DNA of 34,416 nucleotides from a virus. Under the pieces are notes generated by a model. The model was not told where the DNA came from. It ran no database searches and worked only from the letters and a program-made list of their open reading frames with translations. Shown here piece by piece: positions 22,369 to 30,769 of this stretch (its first letter is position 1; each line of letters opens with the position of its first letter). The stretch lies in the IMG/VR virus record IMGVR_UViG_3300030019_000106, positions 1 to 34,416 of that record; one strand, written 5' to 3'. A program made the position numbers and the translations under genes.

Positions 22369-23666
22369 AAAATGTGTGCCTGAGTATACAGTAATGTATA
22401 TATAGAAGTGAGCTATATCGGTGGAACTCCTAATAGGTAATGCTAAGGACAATACCGAGGGAAGGCTATTTAATTAAGATAAAACCTTTAATTAAGGAGA
22501 TGTATAATAAATTAATAAAAGGTGGAGTAAAGAACAAATTCAAATATTACAAGATAAATATAGCAATGAATCATGGGATAATTTAACAACAATATTACAT
22601 CCATTCACGAAACAAGAGATTCAACACAAGGCATATAAATTGAAAATAAAAAGAGATGCCTTTTATTGGACTAACGAACAAATGGAATATTTGCAAGAAA
22701 ATTTTTATAAAAAATCTAACAAAGAATTAACCAAAATACTCGATAAAACAACAAGTGCAATTGAAACAAAAGCCTATAAAATGGGGCTAATAATATCCAA
22801 TAAATGGACAGATGAAGAATTAAAATATTTAGTAGCAAATTATTCTTCTGTCGATAATAAAGATATTATTAAATTCATAGATAGGAATATTGATTGCATA
22901 ATAATGAAGGCAATGGAATTAGGGTTGAAAAAAGAAGTTTTTAATAAAAAATATAATCCTGATGAATTTCTGAACAATTTAAGCAACTATGCTAAAAAAT
23001 TAGGCAGAACACCATTGGTAACAGAAGTTTTTGAACAAGAATGGGCGTTACCAAATGCATCATTAAATAGATATTTTGGTGGATACAGAAAAGTGTGCCA
23101 AATGTTAGATTTAGATATAAATGCAAATATATTCGGTTCTAAATTTCCGATATATAAATCAAATAATGGAGATTTGTGCTGGTCAAAAGCAGAGCTTTAT
23201 ATTACAAACTTTTTTATCGATAATTCGATAGAATATAAAAGAGAAGTTTATTATAGAGATTACGCTGAAGATGGCAGATTTAATAACAAAACAAGTGATT
23301 GGATAATAAATAACAATACTTTTGTTGAATATTTCGGCATGATGGATAAAGATTATTATTATAAAAAAGCTATAAATAAAATGGATTTATGTAGTGAGAA
23401 TGATTTAAAATTAATTTCTCTTACTCAAAAACATTTAACTAAACTCAATAAAATATTTGAAGGTTTTATATCTTAATTAAATTGAACCCGTAACGACTAT
23501 ACGCTTGCCTCCTATAGTATTAAGAATATAGGATGAAAATATAGTCTGGACTATACAGTAATGTATAGAGAGAAACTCAAGTGTAAAGACACTTTAAAGA
23601 AGCAGTTTCTCCACTATTCTAAGTAGAATAGTCAGTAGCCTTGATAGGGTGAAAGTAACAGAAACG
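22369..23666 (+). ncRNA. Group I intron C in tape measure gene, carrying a homing endonuclease gene
   Basis: A 1298-nt intron with the best-supported ends of the five. P1: exon CAGGT (22364-22368) pairs with GCCTG. P10: exon 4 ACATAT pairs over six positions with ATGTGT just 5' of it. P7: GACTA (23495-23499, in CCCGTAACGACTA) with TAGTC (23542-23546, in ATATAGTC). The endonuclease gene sits in a loop closed by a perfect 13-bp stem, TTTAATTAAGATA (22469-22481) / TATCTTAATTAAA (23469-23481), just before P7, which suggests the P6 loop. It ends AAAGTAACAGAAACG (G at 23666). The join is AIAG-TYQRNKFLALM. The 16-mer TATACAGTAATGTATA occurs near both ends. Confidence 0.94.
22511..23476 (+). CDS. Intron-encoded homing endonuclease, three SANT/Myb-like repeats plus nuclease domain
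   Basis: The reading frame opens after TAA (22508-22510). Three related DNA-binding repeats follow: RWSKEQIQILQDKYS..., FYWTNEQMEYLQENFY... and KWTDEELKYLVANYS..., each of 45-50 residues ending in a KAYKLxI-type helix. Then comes a linker and a PD-(D/E)XK-like nuclease domain (CWSKAELYITNFF, TSDWIINNNTFVEYFGMMDK). The only usual start codon early in the frame, TTG 22640, would delete the first repeat, has no ribosome binding site and lies inside homologous sequence. The first codon, ATT 22511, follows AAGGAG (22494-22499) by 11 nt, so an ATT start giving 321 residues is the simplest reading. It probably cuts intron-less tape measure alleles at the exon 3/4 junction. Its stop codon lies in the stem that closes the loop. 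Confidence 0.82.
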   Translation: MNKRWSKEQIQILQDKYSNESWDNLTTILHPFTKQEIQHKAYKLKIKRDAFYWTNEQMEYLQENFYKKSNKELTKILDKTTSAIETKAYKMGLIISNKWTDEELKYLVANYSSVDNKDIIKFIDRNIDCIIMKAMELGLKKEVFNKKYNPDEFLNNLSNYAKKLGRTPLVTEVFEQEWALPNASLNRYFGGYRKVCQMLDLDINANIFGSKFPIYKSNNGDLCWSKAELYITNFFIDNSIEYKREVYYRDYAEDGRFNNKTSDWIINNNTFVEYFGMMDKDYYYKKAINKMDLCSENDLKLISLTQKHLTKLNKIFEGFIS

Positions 23667-26600
23667 ACATATCAGCGTAACAAGTTCCTCGCCCTCATGG
23701 ATAACATGAATATGGCTCTGAAACTACAAACCGCAGAAACAGACAGTGCAGGAAACGCTATGGACAGATATGGAACTTATGCTAAAAGTACAGAAGCTAA
23801 AATGAACGACTTAAAAAATGCTACACAGCAGTTTTGGATAAACGCAGTAAATAGTGACGTAATTAACAACTTCATTTCAGGCGTTACTAATATCGTTAAT
23901 AATTTACAAGCACTGCAAGCAATGCCTATTCAAGTTAGTGGAGCGATAGGCATTTTAACGGCAGCCTTGATAGCTCTTACCGTTGCAACATTCCACTTCA
24001 AAGCAGACGTAATGAGTGCTGCTTTAATGAAAATATTAACAAGTGCAGGAGAAACCGCCGTAATTTTAAGAGGAATGTCAGTGGCAGAAGGTTTGGCTAC
24101 CGTTGCAACTGAAGGGTTAACTGTAGCGGCAAGAGGTTTAACTACCGCCGCCGTTGCTTTATTTTCGCCTATAAACATACTTATTGGTGTTTTAGCCTTA
24201 GTAACAGCAGGTGCAATGGGATATGTTCAGCATATGACCGACCTTAAAGAACAGACAGATAAAAACAAAGCATCTATTGAAGCTTTGACTAAAGCTATGA
24301 AAGAAAATAATGCTGAAGCTATGAAATCTGGTTCAACAGACTTAGAAGGGCAACAAAGTAATTACCGAGAATTATTAAAACAAAAACAGGTGGCAGAAGC
24401 AAACTTAAAGAAGGTAAGTAATACTACAACAGGCAATGCTTTCACAGATCAAAATGCACTTTCAAAAGCACAAATAGAACTTGAAAGAGTTAACTCATTA
24501 TTATCAGATCAGAAGCAAGTTTTAAAAGATGCAGGAGCTGGATTCAATGAGTTAACAGGCGAGATATATAAAGTTACAGCAGCACAAGCAAGGCTCACAG
24601 ACCAAAAGATTATAACGGGTATTAAAAACACCACAAAAGCCGAGATTGACAACAAAGATGGAATCATAAAATTGTATGCCGAGTATAAAAGACTTATCAG
24701 TTCACATCAAGACGCTTCAATTCAAGCTCAAGACTTAGCAAATAGAATAGCAGGAGTAACTACTGCTACAGATGAAAATGGTAATACTGTTGTAGTAAAT
24801 ACTGGATTAATTGATAAAGAAATTCAAATGTTTGGTCAAGAAGGGCTTACTGTAACAGATTTAGCAAATGCGAAAATGGAAGCCGCCAAAAGTGCCATGT
24901 CATGGAACATAAACGAAACTCAGGTTACTTATGAGCAAATTAAGCAGAGAATTAAATATTATGGAGATGAGATCAATGCTTTAAATGCACTCATGGCAAA
25001 ACAATCTCAACAATATACCGACGCACAGATTAAGGGCGGTATAGCACCAGACGGAACAACACTTATGACACCTGCCGAAGCTTCACAAAGAAAAGCAGGA
25101 AACGATGTAACTCAAGGGATTTATCAATCTGCACAAAACTCTATTGATGCTATATATAACAGTTTGAGCGCACCGTCAAGTTCTACGCCAACAGACGGAT
25201 ACCCCCCATCAGGTACTTCCGCAGACAAAGCAGCCGCAGCAAAAAAAGCAGCCGACGATGCAGCCGCACAAGCAAAGAAAAACTCCCAAGCTTTGATAGA
25301 CCAGTGGCAAGAAGCATCCGATGCAGTTGTATCAGGATATGAAAAACAAATTGATGCTATAAATGCCAAAGCAGACGCAGAAAAAAGGGCAACTCAAGAA
25401 TTAGAATATCAGAATAAATTAATCAAAATCCAAAACGAGTTGAAAAATACACAGAACGAAAAGAATGTTCGATTGTATAGCAATGGTGGTTGGACTTGGG
25501 TTGCAGATCAGCAACAAATTACAAAACTAAAAGATGATTTGGCAACTGCAAAGACTGATTATTCTTCATGGCAAGCTGACAATGCTAAAACTGACCAAAT
25601 CGCAAGTATCCAATCGTCTATAGATGCTGAAAAAGCACGAGTTTCTGCACAGGTGTCTGCCGAACAAAAGAAAATAAATGGTTATGCGAGCGGTACAGAT
25701 TATGTCCCAAAAACCGACGAGTATCTTGTAGGTGAAAATGGTCCAGAAAAAGTAATATTGGCTCAAGGTTCAAAGGTAATCCCAAATAACAAACTGAGCG
25801 AAGCTCCTACACAAAACGTAACTTCTGCAACAGGTAAATTGCTTGGTGATGTAGATCAGAGTGTCAAAAAATTTGTAGACAGCGCAAAGAATTATTCAAA
25901 GGACTTAGACAAAAACATGGGAGATTCTTTGACAGTAAATGATAAATTACTTAAAGAACCATTAGATAATCTAATATCCGATGTTAGTGGCAATATACAA
26001 ACATTTGTCGATGATTCCCCCACTTACGGAAAGGACATGAATGACAACATAGGTAAAGCAATAACATCAAATGACCCATTAGTAATAAATCCTATGAATG
26101 CGGTGATAACAAAACTTCAAACTGGTATAACGGATTTTGTAAAAACAATGTATCCTTCAGGAACAAGTACCGTAAGTGAATTAGGTAACGGAATAACAAA
26201 CTCTACAGATGCAATAGCTACTGTAGTTGACACTTTAACAGCTAAGATAATAACTCAATTTAAAACAGGCTTTGGAATTGCATCTCCTTCTACTGTAATG
26301 TATGAGATCGGTGACTTCATGATGCAAGGTCTGATTAATGGTATGACGGATAGCGATGTTACTACTGTAATCAATCAAAAGGTATCGAGTTCAATTACGG
26401 CGGCACAAGCAGCAATGGGAAGTGCAGGAGCTACAGGAGACGTTACAAGTTGGCTAACACAAGCTATTCAGGCAACAGGAATAGGCATGGAAAATCTAGC
26501 AGCCTTGCAAACTATAGCTATGAAAGAGAGTGGTGGCAATCCTAATTCTATTAACTTAACTGACAGCAATGCAATAGCAGGTCATCCAAGTCAAGGACTT

Positions 26601-27068
26601 ATGCAAACAATTCCTTCTACCTTTAACGCTTATAAACTCGCAGGTCACGACAATATACTGAATCCTGTAGATAATGCAATAGCAGCGATTCGGTATATTT
26701 TGGCAAGATATGGAAGTGTAAATAATGTCCCAGGAATTGTATCTATGAGAAACGGTGGAGCTTACAAGGGATACGCAAAGGGGACAGATTATGTTCCAAG
26801 GACAGGAGAATATCTTGTAGGTGAAGAAGGCGTAGAGAAAGTAATCTTACCTGAAGGTGCAAAGGTTATTCCAAATAATAAATTGCTTTCAGGTGATTTG
26901 TCCAACAGCTTTAGAATGCCTAACTTAGACACTTTAAAAAGTGCAGCAAGTGCAGCATCTCAGAAGATAAGCAACTACAATTTTACATTCGATAAAGTTG
27001 TAGCTGAAAATGTAGATAGTTTTGTTAGACAAGCTAAAACATTTACCGCAGTTCGTAATCAATATTAA
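23667..27068 (+). CDS. Tape measure protein, exon 4 of 4, with transglycosylase domain
   Basis: Codes for residues 617-1749. It begins TYQRNKFLALMDNMNMAL, the end of the conserved core. Hydrophobic segments follow (AIGILTAALIALTVATF and SPINILIGVLALVTAGAMGYV), typical of tape measures that insert in the host membrane. Next are an Ala/Lys coiled coil (about 1110-1150), a Trp-containing repeat region, and a lytic transglycosylase-like domain near 1550-1640: MKESGGNP with candidate catalytic Glu1570, SQGLMQTIPSTF and DNAIAAIRYILARYG. That domain would open peptidoglycan during DNA entry. Two copies of a 39-residue GTDYVP module flank it. The GTG at 23649 that could be taken as a start lies inside intron C. 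Confidence 0.92.
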   Translation, partial: TYQRNKFLALMDNMNMALKLQTAETDSAGNAMDRYGTYAKSTEAKMNDLKNATQQFWINAVNSDVINNFISGVTNIVNNLQALQAMPIQVSGAIGILTAALIALTVATFHFKADVMSAALMKILTSAGETAVILRGMSVAEGLATVATEGLTVAARGLTTAAVALFSPINILIGVLALVTAGAMGYVQHMTDLKEQTDKNKASIEALTKAMKENNAEAMKSGSTDLEGQQSNYRELLKQKQVAEANLKKVSNTTTGNAFTDQNALSKAQIELERVNSLLSDQKQVLKDAGAGFNELTGEIYKVTAAQARLTDQKIITGIKNTTKAEIDNKDGIIKLYAEYKRLISSHQDASIQAQDLANRIAGVTTATDENGNTVVVNTGLIDKEIQMFGQEGLTVTDLANAKMEAAKSAMSWNINETQVTYEQIKQRIKYYGDEINALNALMAKQSQQYTDAQIKGGIAPDGTTLMTPAEASQRKAGNDVTQGIYQSAQNSIDAIYNSLSAPSSSTPTDGYPPSGTSADKAAAAKKAADDAAAQAKKNSQALIDQWQEASDAVVSGYEKQIDAINAKADAEKRATQELEYQNKLIKIQNELKNTQNEKNVRLYSNGGWTWVADQQQITKLKDDLATAKTDYSSWQADNAKTDQIASIQSSIDAEKARVSAQVSAEQKKINGYASGTDYVPKTDEYLVGENGPEKVILAQGSKVIPNNKLSEAPTQNVTSATGKLLGDVDQSVKKFVDSAKNYSKDLDKNMGDSLTVNDKLLKEPLDNLISDVSGNIQTFVDDSPTYGKDMNDNIGKAITSNDPLVINPMNAVITKLQTGITDFVKTMYPSGTSTVSELGNGITNSTDAIATVVDTLTAKIITQFKTGFGIASPSTVMYEIGDFMMQGLINGMTDSDVTTVINQKVSSSITAAQAAMGSAGATGDVTSWLTQAIQATGIGMENLAALQTIAMKESGGNPNSINLTDSNAIAGHPSQGLMQTIPSTFNAYKLAGHDNILNPVDNAIAAIRYILARYGSVNNVPGIVSMRNGGAYKGYAKGTDYVPRTGEYLVGEEGVEKVILPEGAKVIPNNKLLSGDLSNSFRMPNLDTLKSAASAASQKISNYNFTFDKVVAENVDSFVRQAKTFTAVRNQY
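25680..25796 (+). repeat. GTDYVP module, copy 1, in tape measure
   Basis: Codes GYASGTDYVPKTDEYLVGEN ... KVIPNNKL (39 residues). It is about 75% identical by eye to copy 2 at 26769 and matches a module common in tape measure proteins of Gram-positive phages. Confidence 0.85.
26769..26885 (+). repeat. GTDYVP module, copy 2, in tape measure
   Basis: Codes GYAKGTDYVPRTGEYLVGEE ... KVIPNNKL (39 residues). It lies 1.09 kb after copy 1, directly downstream of the transglycosylase domain. Confidence 0.85.
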
Positions 27069-27084
27069 ATATAATTAAATAAGG

Positions 27085-27118
27085 AAAGAGGTTGTTTTGT
27101 AATAAACAGCCTCTTTTT
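27085..27118 (+). terminator. Terminator after tape measure gene
   Basis: AAAGAGGTTGTTT (27085-27097) pairs with AAACAGCCTCTTT (27104-27116) with one G-U pair and is followed by a short T run. Confidence 0.85.
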
Positions 27119-27144
27119 AAATTCTTAGAAAGGGGGTTTAGAAG

Positions 27145-28377
27145 TTGATTTATATAACCACCGATATGTCTCCAAAAAACGAAGCAAGGAACATGAGTGT
27201 AGATCAAGTATTCAGTTGTAAAATAAACGGCACAAGTTGTACAGATTATCAGTTAGAAGTATATAACAACAAAACAGGTGCAATTATATACGACAGTGGA
27301 ATGATACACTTAGCAACCCCATTATATGACAAAGCTATGCTATATCATACTATTCCTGCTGGACGTGTGGCTTTAGGATTGGATTGCAAGTGGATTATAA
27401 CAGTTTCAGAAATCATTGGGGGAAAAGAACAGTATGCTACTTGCGGAGAAATCTTTTTTAAGAGCATGGGAAGTCCTGTGGTTAGCTTAACTGTACCTGC
27501 GACGATAACGTCTCAATCTTATACACCCATTGCGACTTATTCCCACCCGCAAAACGTAGCTGTAAAGAAATTTAAATATTTTTTATATGACAATACAGAT
27601 TATTTGTTAGCAGAAAGTGATTATATATATTCAGGAAGTATTAAATATACATTTGACGGGCTTTTACATGGGAACACCTACAAAATAAAATGTACGGTTG
27701 TAGATCAGAATGATGCAACGGTTTCTACCACCTTACAATCTTTTTCTGTAGCATATTCTCAGCCTAATGTAGATATTGTTCCACTTAGAGAAATATTATC
27801 CGAAAAAAGTGCTGCAAAAATAACATGGGGTAAAGTAGTTCAAATTGCGGGAACGACAACAGGAGCGATAGAATATACGAGATTAAGTAATAATGCAATA
27901 AATCTGCTTCCAACAATATCAACGGGAAGTTTAATAGAAACAAGAAACTCAACAGAAATTAATCCTATGGAAATTTATAATTATGCGGGAGATAGTGTTC
28001 TAACAGCAATAAATACGTTTAATAAGTGGGGAAACGGGAGCGTATCATCTGCAAATATAAACCAATTAAATGAAGTACAAATCGATAATAATTTTGTATA
28101 TAAGGTAATAGAAATAGCTTCATTAAAATATGGTTTAACTATTCCTGCTCAGTTCAATCTAAAATTTAAAATAAAATTTTCTGATGGATTTAAAGGAATA
28201 TTTTGTAGTTTCGGCACTAATGATGAATACAAAATAGGATATAACGGTACAAAATTCTATTTCAATAATAAAGGCTCAATTTGCTACAGTGAAGAAGTAG
28301 AACTGCCTACGGGAGCAACTTATGTTGATATTAGACCTACAGACGTGTTCGTTGGAACTACAAGAATTGGATTCTAG
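27145..28377 (+). CDS. Distal tail/baseplate protein with FN3-like and lectin-like regions
   Basis: A 410-residue beta-rich protein after the tape measure, in the distal-tail slot. TTG 27145 follows AAAGGGGG. Residues about 20-120 and 125-205 look like two fibronectin-III-like domains (PVVSLTVPATITSQSYTPIA ... HGNTYKIKCTVVDQNDATV). The last 150 residues resemble a concanavalin-like sheet (FNLKFKIKFSDGFKGIFCSFG). The end (PTDVFVGTTRIGF) seems abrupt for that fold, and the next gene may carry its last strands. It probably links the tube end to the hub; the exact role is inferred from order. Confidence 0.65.
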   Translation: MIYITTDMSPKNEARNMSVDQVFSCKINGTSCTDYQLEVYNNKTGAIIYDSGMIHLATPLYDKAMLYHTIPAGRVALGLDCKWIITVSEIIGGKEQYATCGEIFFKSMGSPVVSLTVPATITSQSYTPIATYSHPQNVAVKKFKYFLYDNTDYLLAESDYIYSGSIKYTFDGLLHGNTYKIKCTVVDQNDATVSTTLQSFSVAYSQPNVDIVPLREILSEKSAAKITWGKVVQIAGTTTGAIEYTRLSNNAINLLPTISTGSLIETRNSTEINPMEIYNYAGDSVLTAINTFNKWGNGSVSSANINQLNEVQIDNNFVYKVIEIASLKYGLTIPAQFNLKFKIKFSDGFKGIFCSFGTNDEYKIGYNGTKFYFNNKGSICYSEEVELPTGATYVDIRPTDVFVGTTRIGF

Positions 28378-28396
28378 TGAAAGGAGATGATACCAA

Positions 28397-29248
28397 ATGT
28401 TTTTAGCAGGTAATCTTTTAAGTATCGATTATTTAGAAAAAATAAATAATTTACCTGTACCATCCGAATATAATTCTCTGAATTTTTATGGGAATAATAT
28501 AATTGATGAAATTCAATTACAGAGTGCAATTTACACAAACGAAGACGTTGCAAATTTAAACATAGATGATTATCCTGCATGGGATGGTAACACTTTACTA
28601 TTAGCAAGATTTAATCAAAAAGATACTCAAGCAGGAAATATTTTAAATGTAAATTCTCCTGTCACAAAATGGAGTTTATATAGAAAAGACGAAGGCGATA
28701 AAGTTTCTAAAAAAATAGTTGACTTAGATGTAAGCATAACTGAATATATAGACTATTCAGTACAAGCCTATAAAAAATACAGCTATAGTTTGTTTCCTTG
28801 CAATTCTACTCAAATAGGTCAGGTTGTAGAAGTTGGACAAGTATACACAGACTTTTATGGTTGGTTCTTGGTAGATGTAGATGAAAAAATTGTATATAAA
28901 TTTGATTTAGATGTCGAAAGTAGTGAAATAACAAACGAAACAGATATAACGACTTATCAGGGATACACCAAATACAATGCTTATTCAATTGGAAACAGGA
29001 ACTATTTAAAAGGAAGTCTTAGTGCAATGTGTGGAACGATTAATTCAGATGGTACTCTTGCATACGATGATAACTACATAGACGGGTTAAGAGCGTTTAT
29101 TAACAATGGTAAAGATAAATTGCTTAAAAACAGAATAGGCAACATGTGGAAAGTGAGAACAAGTAATATACGATTTAAGTACAAAGATGAGTATTCTATA
29201 CAGCCCGCAGTTGTAACTTTTGACTATGAAGAATCAGGCGAGGTTTAA
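28397..29248 (+). CDS. Distal tail-type protein
   Basis: A 283-residue product, 20 nt after the previous gene, with AAGGAG upstream of ATG 28397. The first 75 residues (YNSLNFYGNNIIDEIQLQSA, PAWDGNTLLLARFNQKD) read like the end of a lectin-like domain. The middle has an FN3-like region (KWSLYRKDEGDKVSKKIVDL ... YSYSLFPCN). The last third (GNRNYLKGSLSAMCG, MWKVRTSNIRFKYKD) resembles the ring part of distal tail proteins. It ends 2 nt before the next start, so the two are coupled. Confidence 0.6.
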   Translation: MFLAGNLLSIDYLEKINNLPVPSEYNSLNFYGNNIIDEIQLQSAIYTNEDVANLNIDDYPAWDGNTLLLARFNQKDTQAGNILNVNSPVTKWSLYRKDEGDKVSKKIVDLDVSITEYIDYSVQAYKKYSYSLFPCNSTQIGQVVEVGQVYTDFYGWFLVDVDEKIVYKFDLDVESSEITNETDITTYQGYTKYNAYSIGNRNYLKGSLSAMCGTINSDGTLAYDDNYIDGLRAFINNGKDKLLKNRIGNMWKVRTSNIRFKYKDEYSIQPAVVTFDYEESGEV

Positions 29249-29250
29249 TT

Positions 29251-30381
29251 ATGTTAACATTTCAGGATTATATAAATGAATTAAAAAAAGGTGTGTTTAA
29301 AAAGAGAGTAAAAATAGAATGGCTGAGAAGAGAAGACGAAACCCCTTATGAAGAATTTTCCGCCGATATAATGGGTGGGAATTTGAGCATTAGTAGACAA
29401 AACGGAACAAGAAGATCAGTAAGTTTAAAATTGAAAAACATCGATGGGAAGTATATTCCAAGTGAAGATGGTGTGTGGATAAATCAAAAGTTTAAATTGT
29501 ATTTGGGATTGGATATAAACGGAGAGGATTACCTAATTCCTCAAGGGGTTTTCGTAATAAGTGATCCTGTAGCTACAAGTAATTTTAGTGAAACATATAT
29601 TGAATTAAATGGCATAGATAAATTCTCACTGCTAGATGGTACTTTAGGTGGTAATTTGGAAGGAATATATCAAATACCTCTTAATACAAAAATATTTGAT
29701 GCAATAAACTCTATTTTGGTATTAGCAAAAGACAAACTCCCAGCGTTATTAGGGGATTATTTTAAAACCGATAAAACTCCTTATACGATAAGAAAAGAAG
29801 TTGGCAGTGCAACATTAGGTGAAATATTAACTGATTTTGCCTTTATGGTTTCTGCTAATATTTATTACGGAGATTTGGGGAACTTAGTGTTTGAAGAGGA
29901 TATAGATGACGAAATTAAAGGTAGCATATGGGATTTTACCACTGATGAGTTTCATTATTTAGGGGCTACAAACAGTTACGCTTTCAGTAAAGTATATAAT
30001 AAAGTAGTTGTAATCGGAGCAAACATAGACGGGAATATTGCCACAGGAATGGCAGAAAATAAAAACCTCCAAAGTAACACGAGAAGTCAGTTAATAGGGG
30101 TTAAAATCATGCCACCAGTCACAGATGACAATATTACTACGGACGATTTAGCACAGCAGAGAGCTGTTTATGAATTGAAAAGAGTAACTGGGCTACAATC
30201 TTCTATAAGTATCAAATGTACCCCGTTTTTTCACTTTAATGTTGACGAGGTAATTACTATAACAGATAAAAATTTAAAATTAGATCATGAAAAGCACTTA
30301 ATTCAAAGCATTGATATAGATTTTAGTAACAGTGGAACTATGACTGTTTCTTGTATAAAATCAAAAGAATTAGCATTTTAG
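29251..30381 (+). CDS. Tail hub/Tal-like baseplate protein
   Basis: A 376-residue protein with the order of a phage hub (gp27-like) protein: an N-terminal strand region (RVKIEWLRREDETPYEEFSA, SISRQNGTRRSVSLKLKNID), GLDINGEDYLIPQGVFVISD, a central helical insert and a C-terminal strand region ending IDIDFSNSGTMTVSCIKSKE. Hub proteins close the tube below the distal ring and carry the spike or fibre. ATG 29251 lies 2 nt after the previous stop. The call rests on pattern and gene order. Confidence 0.7.
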   Translation: MLTFQDYINELKKGVFKKRVKIEWLRREDETPYEEFSADIMGGNLSISRQNGTRRSVSLKLKNIDGKYIPSEDGVWINQKFKLYLGLDINGEDYLIPQGVFVISDPVATSNFSETYIELNGIDKFSLLDGTLGGNLEGIYQIPLNTKIFDAINSILVLAKDKLPALLGDYFKTDKTPYTIRKEVGSATLGEILTDFAFMVSANIYYGDLGNLVFEEDIDDEIKGSIWDFTTDEFHYLGATNSYAFSKVYNKVVVIGANIDGNIATGMAENKNLQSNTRSQLIGVKIMPPVTDDNITTDDLAQQRAVYELKRVTGLQSSISIKCTPFFHFNVDEVITITDKNLKLDHEKHLIQSIDIDFSNSGTMTVSCIKSKELAF

Positions 30382-30394
30382 AGGTGAAAAGAGA

Positions 30395-30742
30395 ATGAAT
30401 GTAGGCGATATAGAATATGTACAGTTTATGCAACAGATGATAAAAGATGAGTCTGATAAAGGAATTAAAAATTTAAAATATACAAAGGCTTATCCTGCTA
30501 CAGTTGTTAGTGTAGTAAATGTATTGGATTACTATGACGTAACACAGAATACAACGGGTACATTTGAAAGTTGGTTTAAATTAACGAGAACGGTAACAGC
30601 AAGTGTAAAAATTGCAGGAGATACCGCTCTAATATCAAATTTGAAAAATAAATCGGGTGTAGTGTTAGCGGAAGGTGATGATGTTTATTTATTCTCCCCA
30701 ACAAACGATTTAACAAATTTATATATATCAGCGAAATTTTAA
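30395..30742 (+). CDS. Small baseplate protein, OB-fold-like
   Basis: A 115-residue protein with a short helical N-terminus and a strand-rich remainder (YPATVVSVVNVLDYYDVT, TRTVTASVKIAGDTALIS, GVVLAEGDDVYLFSP), compatible with a small OB-fold spike or hub-tip protein. GAGGTG precedes ATG 30395. It lies between hub and tailspike genes, fitting that role, but no family is recognised. Confidence 0.5.
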   Translation: MNVGDIEYVQFMQQMIKDESDKGIKNLKYTKAYPATVVSVVNVLDYYDVTQNTTGTFESWFKLTRTVTASVKIAGDTALISNLKNKSGVVLAEGDDVYLFSPTNDLTNLYISAKF

Positions 30743-30769
30743 AATAAGAATAGGAAAGGAGTGGAGAGT

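Noticed and set aside
21499-23666. Tape measure as a pseudogene or two separate tail genes
   Set aside because: The missing core is present in frame in pieces at 21805-21926 and 22211-22368, and splice-site pairings explain every break.
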